Source: Gentiana macrophylla
Lineage: Eukaryota; Streptophyta; Magnoliopsida; Gentianales; Gentianaceae
Length of the DNA stretch: 64,000 nucleotides
NCBI GenBank assembly: GCA_026214975.1
Contig: JAOBSW010000794.1
Coordinates: forward strand, 1-64,000
Direction of reading: 5' to 3'
Position numbers and translations under genes: made by a program. The notes under the pieces were generated by a model. The model saw only the letters and a list, made by a program, of their open reading frames with translations. It ran no database searches and was not told the DNA's origin. This document shows, in pieces, positions 35,797 to 45,500 of the stretch (positions are counted from its first letter, which is position 1; every line of letters begins with the position of its first letter).

Positions 35797-36340
35797 TTTG
35801 ATGTAGCTGCCAATGATTTGAGTGCGGTAGTAGGCGTTATCACTAAACGCCCTATACCACTATGAGGCTTAACAAGCCCCATCGCTGATGATAGTAGTCC
35901 GGCTAGGGTGTTATCACGAAACATCCTATTGCTGGGAATGAGGGCATATGCTATAAACGTGGAACTAAGTGAACTAAAAAAAAAATTAACAAATGGCAAT
36001 GTGGAAAGTTAGTAAGCATGGTTGAAAACTTAGTTATCTTCTGACTATCCCCAGTATATACAGAATGATATGCATTAGGGATTATCCTAATAAGTACGCG
36101 GGAAGACTTTGTGTGGAACGGTTACTGCCTATACCTAGGAAAGTCATTAGGATTATTTGAACATATTTTGTGCGAAAAAATAGTGGAGATTGAAAAGGGC
36201 TTTTCACACACACTGAATCTATCTCTATGTTGGTATTACTTGCTATATTTGTCGTATCTGTTGTTACGTGAGCCAGGAATCTATGTGGATTACATGTACA
36301 GTGAGCCGGTTTTGATTATTTTGTTCGGGACGAACAAAAA
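34770..36340 (+). other. 3' non-coding region of the Athila element
   Basis: No env-like ORF with signal or transmembrane logic is supported. Contains a G-run at 35288-35299 and an (AT)n tract. The short open frame at 34978-35277 is hydrophobic and Cys-rich at its start but not recognised. Confidence 0.6.
35731..35794. repeat. (AT)n microsatellite
   Basis: About 32 TA units inside the Athila 3' region. Confidence 0.95.
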
Positions 36341-36357
36341 GCTAAGTGTGGGGGAGT
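36340..36357 (+). other. Polypurine tract of the Athila element
   Basis: AAGCTAAGTGTGGGGGAG directly before the 3' LTR; the AAGTGTGGGGGAG form is usual in Athila. Confidence 0.85.
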
Positions 36358-37725
36358 TGTTTAGGGTATATTTTACTATATTTTCGGGCTTAATCCCTAA
36401 ACAATTTACCTTATTTTTAAGGGAAATAAATGAGAAAAGCGTGTTTTTAACCGTTAAATTCCTATAATGGTTATTGAGGGGTTATAATTTAATTATGAGG
36501 AAATATTGAGTTTAAATGTTATTTTGTTACACATTTTATTATTATTATTATTCGATGACTTGGTGTAACAACAATTTTACAGAAAATTAAAAGATATGCA
36601 GGGGGATATTATTTATGGAGAAGATTAATCTCATTCAATCAAGTGATTTCAAAATAAAGAAGAAAATCGGAGCATTGAAGAGAGGATAAATCAGATCAGA
36701 TCGAAAGAGTGAAGTGGGGGGACACGGTATACGAAGCAACAGTGTGAAAACGCGTAAATAGGTAGGCTCGGTCGACCGAGCCATGCTATTCGGTCGACCG
36801 AGTGTCTTATGTCGGTCTACTGAGGCTGAAAATCGACGCGTTTTTCTAGATCCTTCCTTATGTCGGCGAAACTCCTATATAAGCAGCATCATTCGAGCAG
36901 AAAAGAACACACAGAAAAATACAGCACATCATTACCCTAGCAGCCGCACCAAATCACACAAAAACATGAGTTTCTTTCTTTCAATTTTCTTTTGGAGATC
37001 GAAGATGATTGAAGGCTAAGCAATTCGCAGTAGGACAACGGGATGAAGCCATTACAACATCACCACAACCAGGAGATTTTTCAGTAAACATTATTAGTGA
37101 GTTTGAATTTATTTTTCTTTATCGAATGTTTTGAATTGTTTGAATGTTTGTTTTGTTAGATTGAAAAATCGATGAAACGATTGTTGTTTTGAATTTGATG
37201 AGAATTAAATTTACATAGAACCCTTCATTTGATACAGTTAATGATATTCCGAGAGATTAGTTTATTGTTAATTGGGTAGGAGATTCGGAAACGAGCTCAT
37301 GATCATGTTCTTTTATTGTTAATTTTGTTTCATTGAGAAAGGGAACATAAACCAAATAAATTTGATTAAAGAAATTTGATTGGATTTAAGTTAGATCACA
37401 CCAAGAAATTTGATTCATCTCACAAACTGGTTGGGTGGTGGTTGTTTGGTAGAATCCTTGTTGCCCTACTGTCTCGTTACATTAAGAAGAAAGTCAGTAA
37501 TTTTCATAGCAATTTGGATTTTAGATTCAGTAGTTTATTTAGGTTTAATTCAATCTTTTTGTTTTATTCGTTTAATTAGATTTATCGTGACAATTCACCG
37601 GTACGTTAACTGTATTTTTGTTTCCGACATCATTCGATTCCTTGGACGACCCGGTAATACCCACTACAACGTGCCTTGCACTTGGGGTGTTCCGGTAAAA
37701 TTATAAATTTAAAACTTAGCGAACA
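36358..37725 (+). repeat. 3' LTR of the Athila element
   Basis: Same length as the 5' LTR. TATA box at 36876-36883. The LTRs differ mostly in small clusters (for example AAATCGATCGATCG against AAATCAGATCAGATCG). Confidence 0.95.
36765..36801. promoter_or_regulatory. Paired palindromes, Athila 3' LTR
   Basis: GGCTCGGTCGACCGAGCC (36765-36782) and TCGGTCGACCGA (36790-36801), both perfect here. Confidence 0.6.
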
Positions 37726-37730
37726 GCTAG

Positions 37731-38218
37731 CCAGTAAGAAGAGAATCAGTTTGACTCCAGGTTTCAAAGGCTGGATTCACCATACCAGTAATGGTTAACT
37801 GAGGCGGTGCCGGTGTAGATCCGAAAAGAAAACCATCCAGACGATGTCCTTTTACAATGGGAAGGATTGTGTATTTCCAGAGCAGGTAGTTGTCTCTGGT
37901 CAGCTTTATGTTGCAGGTCTGGGTTAGGTTACCGGTAAAAGGTGTTCCTCCTGACCGGAGGGAAGTCGGAAGCTGAGAGTAGGCGGTCAGTGGTGGAAGA
38001 GCTCCATAACTGAAGGGAATGGAGGTTTGAGCACCGGAGATGAGTGGAAGGTCGGTGAAAGGAATCGAGAAGGGAAAGGACGGAGAGGGAACAACGGAGA
38101 TGGGCGGTATAGCAACGGTGGTGGGTACAGTAGTGGTGGCGGTGCTTATGATACTTTGGCTCACCGTAGTTGCCGGTGCAGCTGCCCCCGCCGGTGGTGG
38201 CGTTGTGGGGTCAGACAT
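37731..38218 (-). pseudogene. Copia gag, N-terminal part
   Basis: Starts at ATG 38218, one base from the primer-binding site. A Pro/Ala/Thr-rich leader (MSDPTTPPPAGAAAPATT) precedes the Copia gag entry motif LTRDNYLLWKYTILPIVKGH and RLDGFLFG. It ends at SLLTG followed by a TAG that lies in the target duplication of the nested Athila. The continuation is at 26887 downward. Confidence 0.92.
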
Positions 38219-38219
38219 G

Positions 38220-38231
38220 GCTCTGATACCA
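38220..38231 (-). other. Copia primer-binding site
   Basis: The minus strand reads TGGTATCAGAGC, complementary to initiator tRNA-Met 3' ends, directly against the LTR. Confidence 0.93.
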
Positions 38232-38415
38232 ACAGAGAATGTAGATATTATATTAGGTCATAAATGATTACACAGCATCCACATTAGTATATACCCCAAT
38301 GTGCTAACAACCTTATCATCCAAGGGATATAATACATTCACATATTACGATCTAGACCATACATGTGTCAATCACATAAACATACACTTGTCAAACTTAT
38401 CCAATTATCCTAACA
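38232..38415 (-). repeat. 5' LTR of the short-LTR Copia
   Basis: In coding orientation it starts TGTTAGGATAATTGG and ends ATTCTCTGT; the GT end is non-canonical. The boundary is fixed by the GTGGG duplications and by the CRK copy 1 empty site. Confidence 0.9.
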
Positions 38416-39169
38416 GTGGGAAAAATCAAATATAGTCATTTATGTGGATAAACAAGAGGCTCATATCATATCATACTCCTCTAGATGATGGGTAGACAAG
38501 TCAAAGCCATGTTGTCTAAATTTTGACTTGTGAGAAAAGTCTCAAGGGACAATATAATTAAAAGTGGGTCATATACTGGTCCTTAGCTGACTAGTATCCG
38601 GAACCGAGTCTTTAACCGGAAACGGGAAGTTTGTTACATAAAACGGGTTTTGAAGTTAATGAGTTTTGATGAAACGGGGTTAGGTACAGAGGCGTTTTGG
38701 GATTTTATTAATTAATACAGGTAGTTCACGTTTTGTATTTCTTTATTTTTTCGTTCGATTTTCTATGATAGAAATTAAAATTGTTCTTAAAAAAGAAAGA
38801 TAGATATATCATTCAACGAGGAATTCCTAATAAACGTAAAGAAAAACATAAACGTAACGGAAACGTAAAACTCTGGCATGTTGTTATTTTTATTAAAGTG
38901 AATTCAAATGATACAATGTGCCTCCTTTATATAGGAGATAAATAAGACGATAAATAAATTCAAAATAAATAAACTAAAGATACACTCTTTTCATTTATCA
39001 CGTGAAGTGATTTATTTTAAATATGATTCATATATATAGCATCTTCATCTGTTTGTTTGACATTCATCATTGTCTCTCACATTATCTTCTAATAATACGT
39101 CGTTGATTGATGATGAGACAGATTCTTACTTATATCCTCATTAACAGTTGATGAAGGTTTTATGACAGG
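38416..39169. other. Remaining CRK copy 2 flank, then AT-rich DNA
   Basis: 38416-38800 is homologous to 783-1160 and 2100-2170. 38800-39169 has no gene; TTATATAGG at about 38928-38936 may be a degraded LTR promoter on the minus strand, unproven. Confidence 0.6.
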
Positions 39170-39174
39170 GTACT

Positions 39175-39533
39175 TGTTAGTTAATGGGCCAAAACCCAAA
39201 TTGACGCCAAAGTTATATTGTTTCCCACCTCGGTATTTCCAATTGCCTTTGCCGACTTAGAACAATATAAATTAGGTTTAGCCTATTGTTTTTAAGATGT
39301 ACAAAAATCAAGATAAACTCACAATTGTCTTAGCTATTTTGGCTACTGTTTTTAGGTTTTAGGAGAGTTGTATCTTTTGTATTTCTTCTCTATAGTAATA
39401 TTTCTCTATTGCCCGAGGACTAGTCGGCATATTGCCGGAAACCACGTAAATTTGGTGTTTTGTCTTTTTCCTTCTATTTGTTATTTTGTGTTACCGTTGT
39501 TAAGGGCTATCGCTCGGTTTGTTTTTCCTAACA
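39175..39533 (+). repeat. 5' LTR of the gag-only Copia
   Basis: TG...CA-bounded repeat, highly similar to 40979-41338. Confidence 0.95.
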
Positions 39534-39579
39534 AACAGGTATCAGAGAAAGGTTTTTCTAGTCGAGGTTTTTCGAGCCG

Positions 39580-40393
39580 AGGTTTTTTTTCTGAACTGAC
39601 GGTAACTAAGTATTATTTTGAGAAGTTAAACAGAAACGTTAACTTCGGAATGTGGCAGTTGAAGATGGAGGCAATGCTGATTGAGGAGGGCTTCGATATT
39701 GCGCTACTTGGGAAGGAGAAAAAGCCAGAGAAAATGTCAAATGAGGAGTTTGCTGGTCTCGACAAGAAGGCCAGGTCAGATATCATATTATGTCTTTCTG
39801 ATGAGGTTTTAAGAGAGGTATCCACTGAGGTTACTGCTAAGGATTTGTGGGAAAAATTAAAATCCTTATATATGAAGAAAACCGTGGAGAATAGGCTTTA
39901 TTTAAAGCAGAGTTTGTATATGCTTCGTATGTCTAAAGGGTCATCTATATTATCGCATTTAGATAAATTTGATTCCCTGTTTATGGATTTGAGTAATATA
40001 TATGCTAAGATTGATGATGGGGATCATGCATTGTTGTTATTGTGTTCGCTTCCCCAGTCGTTTAAGCATTTTAGAGAAACAATGCTTTATGGTAAGGATA
40101 CTATTTCTTACAAAGAAATTAAGTCGATTTTAAAATCGAAAGAGCATATTGATAAAGACATAACTAGGGGATGTAGAAGTAGTCAGGCAGACGTGCTGGT
40201 AGTTCGGGGCAGATCAAATAAGAAGGATGCAGAGAGTGAAAATTATGTTTTGAATCTCAGACATAAAGATTTGACATGTAATTATTGTAAAAAGATCGGT
40301 CATATCAAATCTGATTGCTTTCGTCTTAAAAACAAAGAAAAGCGTGGACAGAGAAAGAGTGTGGTAAAGAGTCCGGTCAAGCCGGTTTCATAG
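39580..40393 (+). CDS. Copia gag with CCHC knuckle (Tnt1/Tork type)
   Basis: Structural protein forming the virus-like particle. The frame is open from inside the 5' LTR, but that start is unlikely to be used. The true N-terminus is probably near 39600, where [20 protein letters not shown] matches the family start with ACG in place of ATG (inference). Then [77 protein letters not shown] and the knuckle [14 protein letters not shown]. It ends at a stop at 40391. The roughly 260-residue domain is intact apart from the start, a contrast with all other gag copies here. Confidence 0.85.
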
Positions 40394-40790
40394 AAGACGA
40401 GAGTGATGGAGAAATTTTTTTTGCTAATGATAAATTAAGGTCCGTTGATGAATGGATCTTGGATTCTGGTTGCACGTATCATATGTGTCCTAATAGGGAT
40501 TGATTTTCCACATATGATTCAGTTCAAGTGGAGTTGTTTCGTTGGGAAAAGACGCAGTTTGCAAGGTTGCTGGTAATGGTACGGTTAAAATCAAGACACA
40601 TGATGGTGTTGTCGGAACACTTAAGAAAGTTAGACATGTTCCGGATTTAAAGAAAAATCTCATCTCTTTGGGTGCACTTAAGACTCTTGGATTTAGGTAC
40701 ACCGCTGAAGGTACGTGGAGTTCTGAAGCTAATTAGAGGTGCTCTTGTTGTTATTAAAGCTTGCGGGTCTGGTGGTTTATATGTTTTGTA
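40394..40790 (+). pseudogene. Copia protease relic
   Basis: WILDSGCTYHMCPNRD (active-site D-S-G) near 40455, a stop at 40501-40503, then in another frame VKIKTHDGVVGTLKKVRHVP and DLKKNLISLGALKTLGF, then SGGLYVL. A deletion junction to the 3' LTR region follows; the rest of pol is absent. Confidence 0.88.
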
Positions 40791-40978
40791 GGGATCCACA
40801 GTCATTGGCACTTTTGCAATCGCTTTATCGTCACGTTCAGAGTTTGACATTACGAAGCGTCGCCCATTTGTTACGTTCAAGCAGTGCTTGGACTTATTTG
40901 ACACAGTCTGAAGACTTTTGTGGAGAAAGAGTAATATTACTATTTCTGGATACAGGCCTTTTTTCCAAGGTGGAGATT

Positions 40979-41338
40979 TGTTAGTTAATGGGCCAAAGCC
41001 CAATTTGACACCAGAGTTATTTTGTTTCCCACATCAGCAATTCCAATTGCCTTTGCCGACTTAGAACGAAATAAATTAGGTTTAGCCTATTGTCTTTTAA
41101 GATGTACCAAAATCAAGATAAAATCTCAATTTTCTTAGCTATTTTGACTATTGTTTTTAGGCTTCAGGAGAGTTGTATCTTTTGTATTTCTCCTCTATAG
41201 TAATATTTCTCTTTCGCCCGTGAACTAGTCGGCATATTGCCGGAAACTACGGAAATTTGGTGTTTTGTCTTTTTCCTTCCGGTTGTTATTTTGTGTTACC
41301 GTCGCTAAGGGCTATCGTTCGGTTTATTTTTCCTAACA
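40979..41338 (+). repeat. 3' LTR of the gag-only Copia
   Basis: Directly preceded by the purine tract and followed by GTACT. Confidence 0.95.
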
Positions 41339-41343
41339 GTACT

Positions 41344-42804
41344 GCTAAATGTGATTGACTTTCAAAATGTTACAATTTGTAAAAGATGATTGTTTATCAA
41401 CAAGAAACATATAAACTAAATATGGCGTATTATTTGTCAAATTATATTAGTTGAAAATTCTGTATTTTAACGTTACTATTGAAGAAATTTAAATCAGGGA
41501 AAAAAACAAATTTGAAAAAAAATGCGTTCAGGAGTGTCTGTACCGTGTCGGCACCATGTCGGAGAGTGTTGACTGCGTGTTGGATATTAAAATTTTAAAT
41601 TATATTATTTTCATCATACAACACATATCGGACACTTGTCGGAGGCATGTCGGTTGTGTGTCGGACACGGCACACGGCACTCAGATTGAAGTGTCGATGC
41701 TTTCAAGGTTAAAATAAGGGTGTTCAACATTTTCGAAACCGAACCAAATTGGGCGAAACCGATACAAATCGAACCATTTAGATGTTTTTATAAATTATGA
41801 AAAATGAACCGACCAAAAACCATACCAAACCGACTCGAATTGGTTTGACTTTTCTTTTAAAGGTTAAGACCGAAAAAACCGAACCGACAACTAATTTTAT
41901 TAAATTATATATGTTCACATATATATACATCTGCAGTTCAGTTTGATGATTATATCAACCGTTTTTTAACAGCAATTTTTATTAAAAACCAGCCAGGAGC
42001 TGGAAGAAACCAAGCAACAAAATTCATGTACAATGTGCAATCCGAGAGCAAAACTAGGAATGTGCATCCTAATTACAAATTTTGATAATTAAAAGAATTA
42101 AGTTTTCATTCACTCCAATCAATGTGTATCTGTCTCCTTCTTCCGGTTACCCACTCAAAGCTTCTTATATGAGTTTCATCAAAAGCCTCATTTGCTGTGC
42201 ACGATTTTGCAATGAAAACTAAAGAATTGCGTTTTGTCCAAATAGCATCCCACAACTAATTAAGCTTCTTGCGTCTAGTAGAAAAGTAGGGAGATCATTA
42301 TATCAACCTACTGACTTATATATCAGCTATTGGTGTAGTGTGTTGAATTTTGTCCAGTATTGAGACTATTTTATGACTAAATTTTTCAATCTTTCGTTAG
42401 TCAGTTATTGTTCGGTTTTATAGCAATTTTGGAGAGCTTTGCTGTTGTTAATTGCACATTTTTTTCGGAGGGGTGCTTTTCTTTCCTTATAAATGCGATT
42501 TGATACTTATTGAATAGAATGAAATGACATAACGAGCCAAAGAACTAAATAGACACAAAATTTTCGGTTAAATACATTATTAGATCCAGCTAGTTACAAT
42601 GTTTGATTTGCGGTAGTATTTGTAGTATAATCCGACAAACCGTCCCAAACCACACTAAATAAATATAAAACTGAACAGAACCAAACCAACTTTAATAGGA
42701 TTGGTATTGGTTTGACATTTTTGAAACCAAAACATTTGTTTTGGTTATAAAAATCCTTAATACCGAACCGAGAACACGCCAATATTAAATTGATAAAACT
42801 TTAC
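41344..42804. other. Intergenic DNA with old transposon pieces
   Basis: ACCGAACC-rich stretches at 41735-41890 and 42650-42775 look like ends of a non-autonomous DNA element (left GGGTGTTCAAC, right GAACACGCC in inverted form), but the flanks do not match. 41520-41700 carries GTGTCGG-rich imperfect repeats. The LINE-like segment is listed separately. Confidence 0.4.
41940..42265 (-). pseudogene. LINE ORF2 C-terminal relic (possible)
   Basis: The minus strand reads LWDAIWTKRNSLVF, resembling the conserved end of plant L1 RT proteins (W..W..RN..F). It continues open through DETHIRSFEWVTGRRR and then enters an AT-rich 3' region. Too short to be sure. Confidence 0.4.
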
Positions 42805-44090
42805 AAAGTACACGTTACATATATGACGATATCGGATTTCATCACGCCACGTGTCACGATAAAAATTGGGCCAGAACCTTAACTTTAAGGACCAAGAGTC
42901 CCTTTATAGGCCTAAGGGCCGACCTCCGCCCCAAAGGGCGGAAGCTGAGAAGGTCGATCCTCAGTCCACCGCAGGTCGGTCCGGACCAAAGTTAGAAGTC
43001 GACCTGGCCAGCTCGGTCACCTTCACCTCAGCTGCTCGCCGCAGGTCGGCTAGAGCGTATAGTGACAATGCATGCTTATCAGAATAATTATGGAAAGAAT
43101 CCTAAGCCATTAAGGCTCTGATCTTTATCATTTGACTACCGAGACTACCTTCTAAAATCAAGGGATAACTACGGTTTAATTATACTTGTGAGACACGAAA
43201 GAAATTCCATGATGGACATGGCCCATGAAAGCCTATGGCACAAATGTTCCTTATATAAACGTTCATAAGAACCACGTCATACTTGATTCCAATTCATACT
43301 TTGGATACGTAGGCAACTTGGGAAAATCATAGGCTCAGTCTAAATCTCCCTCTAAAAATCCTCCATATATTCATATCTTTTCTACCTATTTTACCTTGAT
43401 CCAATTACCACTAGGAAAATGAGCCGAGATTTTATACCCGGCGAAGTTTGTTTTGTAAATTGGCGCTGGAATGGGGGTCCTTCTACTCGTAATTGTTTGA
43501 ACTTTCTCTTGATCACATCAATGGCAAAAACACGTCAGCAGAAAGCGGCGGAAAACGCCCAGGGTGGCCAGAACGACAGCAATGAGGAAGCAGAACACAC
43601 TGGATCATATGATCAAACTCAGCAAACCGATGAGGTATCGTTGGAATCAGAGCAACAAGCGGTAGTTGACCAGTTGGCGGCCATGGACCCAGCCACTAGA
43701 CATGCTATTCTTCAAGCGGTACAATCTGGAGATGGCAATGCCGAAGAAAGTGCCGGAGGGAAGACGCCTTCTGGTCAAGGAAAGAGTAAATAGTATTATG
43801 AGGCTTCTGCCTCTAATAAGGGAAAGAGGCCCCTGGACACCCGATTCAGGAAAGCAGCCCGTGCAGAAATCAATGCCATGATGGGCAAGAAAGCTGATGA
43901 TTTTTCTTTAGCTTCGCCTTTTACAAGGCAAATAGACGAGTATGATCGACCCGCAGGATTCAAGGTACCCAAATTAGACCCCTATGATGATTCCAAAGAT
44001 CCGTCGGATCATCTTTTCCAGTATATTACGCAGATGAGTTTGTTTAACGCTTTAGATGAGATGAAGTGTAAGGCTTTCTGATGTGATCCG
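42805..44090 (+). mobile_element. Truncated Tat-type Gypsy: LTR end, primer site and gag start
   Basis: About 650 bp of LTR-like DNA (left border uncertain; TATA-like CTTATATAAAC at 43251) leads to the primer site TTGGCGCTGGAATGGGGG (43460-43477). The gag start follows, then an abrupt loss of homology after 44081. No pol and no second LTR in the window. Confidence 0.7.
43510..44081 (+). pseudogene. Tat-type gag, N-terminal part
   Basis: ATG at 43520 gives MAKTRQQKAAENAQGG, a Gln/Glu-rich leader with a helix (EQQAVVDQLAAMDPATRHAI). After a stop at 43791 another frame continues with ASNKGKRPLDTRFRKAARAE, then SPFTRQIDEYDRPAGFKVP, YDDSKDPSDHLFQYITQMSL and CKAF, the start of the Gypsy capsid domain. 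Truncated where the TL.G.A..W motif would follow. Confidence 0.82.
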
Positions 44091-44740
44091 TGACCGAATC
44101 AGATCTGAAAATGCCCGAGAACTTGACTGAAGGCACCAATAAACGAGCACCTCGACCTTTGGCTAACCTGTAACCAAAAACCTTGGTATAATAGACACCT
44201 GCATGCGTTATTCACAACCTTGATAAGTCCGGTCTGGAATCCATCAGCGTGAGAAAACAAACCAAAGCTTTAAAGCTTCAAATAAAATATATATATTAAT
44301 CAAAATTTGTATGTCTTACAAAGAGTACAACTAAAGCCTTTTTATAGGCTAGGCGTGTTTTTTAGATCAATGTTATATGCTTCTTAAATAATTATATTAT
44401 TTGTAATTAAATACAACAAAAGTTTATTATTTATTAAGTATAACCGCATGATGTACAAAAACTTCTTAGCACAGTGGTGCTCAGTCTTTTATTTGGACCT
44501 TGAGGTACACTAATCGAAACCCCCCTAAAGAAACTTTCCAATTTAATTTAGCGGTAGTATTGACAATCGCAAATAGTTTTTTTTTTATTTCATTTAAAGA
44601 CAGTAGTTTTTTATCCACTAACTTAATAAATAACGGCAGCTTAAAAAAAAACAATCTCAACCTATTTAACCAAGAAACTTGATCAAACAACTTATATAAC
44701 AAAATCTCAGTTGGGAATTAGGTTTACTAATCATACGAAT
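44091..44740. other. Intergenic, no gene seen
   Basis: AT-rich DNA with short frames of no recognisable content. Confidence 0.5.
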
Positions 44741-44966
44741 CAGGGGCGGATCTATTCATTCCAGAGGTCGCGTGACCGTACTGAGATTCGAAATTTTTTA
44801 TTTTACTATTAAAACGATGTAATTTTGTTGTTAAAAATATCGTTTTGTTGTTAAAAAAAATTAGTTTTAGCTCCAATGACCCTGCTGGAATAATTTTTTT
44901 AGAAAAAAAAAATATTGTTTTACAGTCCGGTAACAACACTAAATTTTTTTATTGGATCAGCCTCTG
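44741..44966. mobile_element. hAT-like MITE (226 bp) with 8 bp duplication
   Basis: Left end CAGGGGCGGATC, right end GATCAGCCTCTG (inverted match 10 of 12), flanked by ATACGAAT at 44733-44740 and 44967-44974. Non-coding. Confidence 0.88.
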
Positions 44967-45017
44967 ATACGAATGGAGGTAGAGGATGACCGTGTACAAG
45001 TGACCCCTCTCATTTAA

Positions 45018-45019
<2 letters not shown>

Positions 45020-45065
<46 letters not shown>
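45020..45065. repeat. (TA)n microsatellite
   Basis: About 23 units. Confidence 0.95.
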
Positions 45066-45066
<1 letters not shown>

Positions 45067-45069
<3 letters not shown>

Positions 45070-45500
45070 GCGCTGCTTGCGTTTGTTTTGTTTGATTTTA
45101 TTTCATGAAAAACCATATAAAAGACGTATTACTTCTTATATTTTACCACATAATACAAAGACACCATAACTAGTGTTGTATTTGAGGCATAAGAAATGGC
45201 AAGGTGAAACTTGTCATGCATTTGACAACATATCCTCAAATTTCCCTGATATTAACACAAATTTTGCAGCATTATCACGAAATGTCGGGAAAGTGTCATG
45301 TGTTATGCAACATAACATCAAACCACCACAAAAAATGCCATGTATTTGTGACATAAACAATGCGGCAATTAGCGTCATAAGAAATATGTGGCAAAAAATG
45401 TCGTACTTTTGTGGCAATTAGTAGCTTATGCCGGTAAACTTACGACAATTATCAAAATGCCACAAATAAAGTGTCGCAAAAGTCCTTATTTGTTGTAGTG
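45067..45500 (-). mobile_element. CACTA-element terminus with subterminal repeats
   Basis: The minus strand starts CACTACAACAAATAAGG at 45500 and continues with many copies of short motifs (TGTGGCAA, TGCCACAAA, TTGCGAC) in both orientations, the usual subterminal repeat structure. It interrupts the Copia gag frame. The opposite terminus was not found, so the left border is a guess. Confidence 0.75.

Larger units (their letters stand above)
26888..37725 (+). mobile_element. Athila Gypsy element, near full length but degenerate
   Basis: The two LTRs are each 1368 bp (TGTTTAGGG...CGAACA), with an Athila primer site, gag, protease, RT, RNase H and integrase in order, a 1.6 kb 3' non-coding region and a purine tract. 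The flanking 5 bp are GCCAG and GCTAG, one substitution apart. It is inserted into the gag of the minus-strand Copia. Stops and frameshifts throughout make it non-autonomous now. Confidence 0.95.
14304..38415 (-). mobile_element. Short-LTR Copia element, split by two nested Gypsy elements
   Basis: The 184 bp LTRs at 14304-14487 and 38232-38415 are nearly identical and are flanked by GTGGG (14299-14303 and 38416-38420). Removing the nested elements (16354-24607 and 26888-37725, with their duplications) leaves about 5.0 kb in the Copia order gag-PR-IN-RT-RNaseH on the minus strand. The tRNA-Met-type primer site TGGTATCAGAGC abuts the right LTR. Very short LTRs and a gag of this type suggest the Ale/Retrofit group (inference). 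Coding is broken by stops and frameshifts in addition to the insertions. Confidence 0.93.
39175..41338 (+). mobile_element. Gag/protease-only Copia element
   Basis: The LTRs are 359 and 360 bp (39175-39533 and 40979-41338), starting TGTTAG and ending CCTAACA, flanked by a perfect GTACT duplication (39170-39174 and 41339-41343). The primer site is GGTATCAGAG; the purine tract AAGGTGGAGATT sits before the 3' LTR. The 1.45 kb interior has gag and protease only, with all of IN, RT and RNase H deleted. The gag type is Tnt1/Tork-like. Clean ends and similar LTRs suggest a fairly recent insertion helped in trans. Confidence 0.93.

Noticed and set aside
39368..39600. ATG inside the 5' LTR as start of the 341-codon Copia gag frame
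   Set aside because: The region is LTR plus primer site; conserved gag homology starts only near 39600. The upstream open part is treated as read-through.
41705..42795. Possible DNA transposon with GGGTGTTC / GAACACGCC ends
   Set aside because: The end match is short and the 8 bp flanks do not agree; the interior holds an unrelated LINE-like piece.
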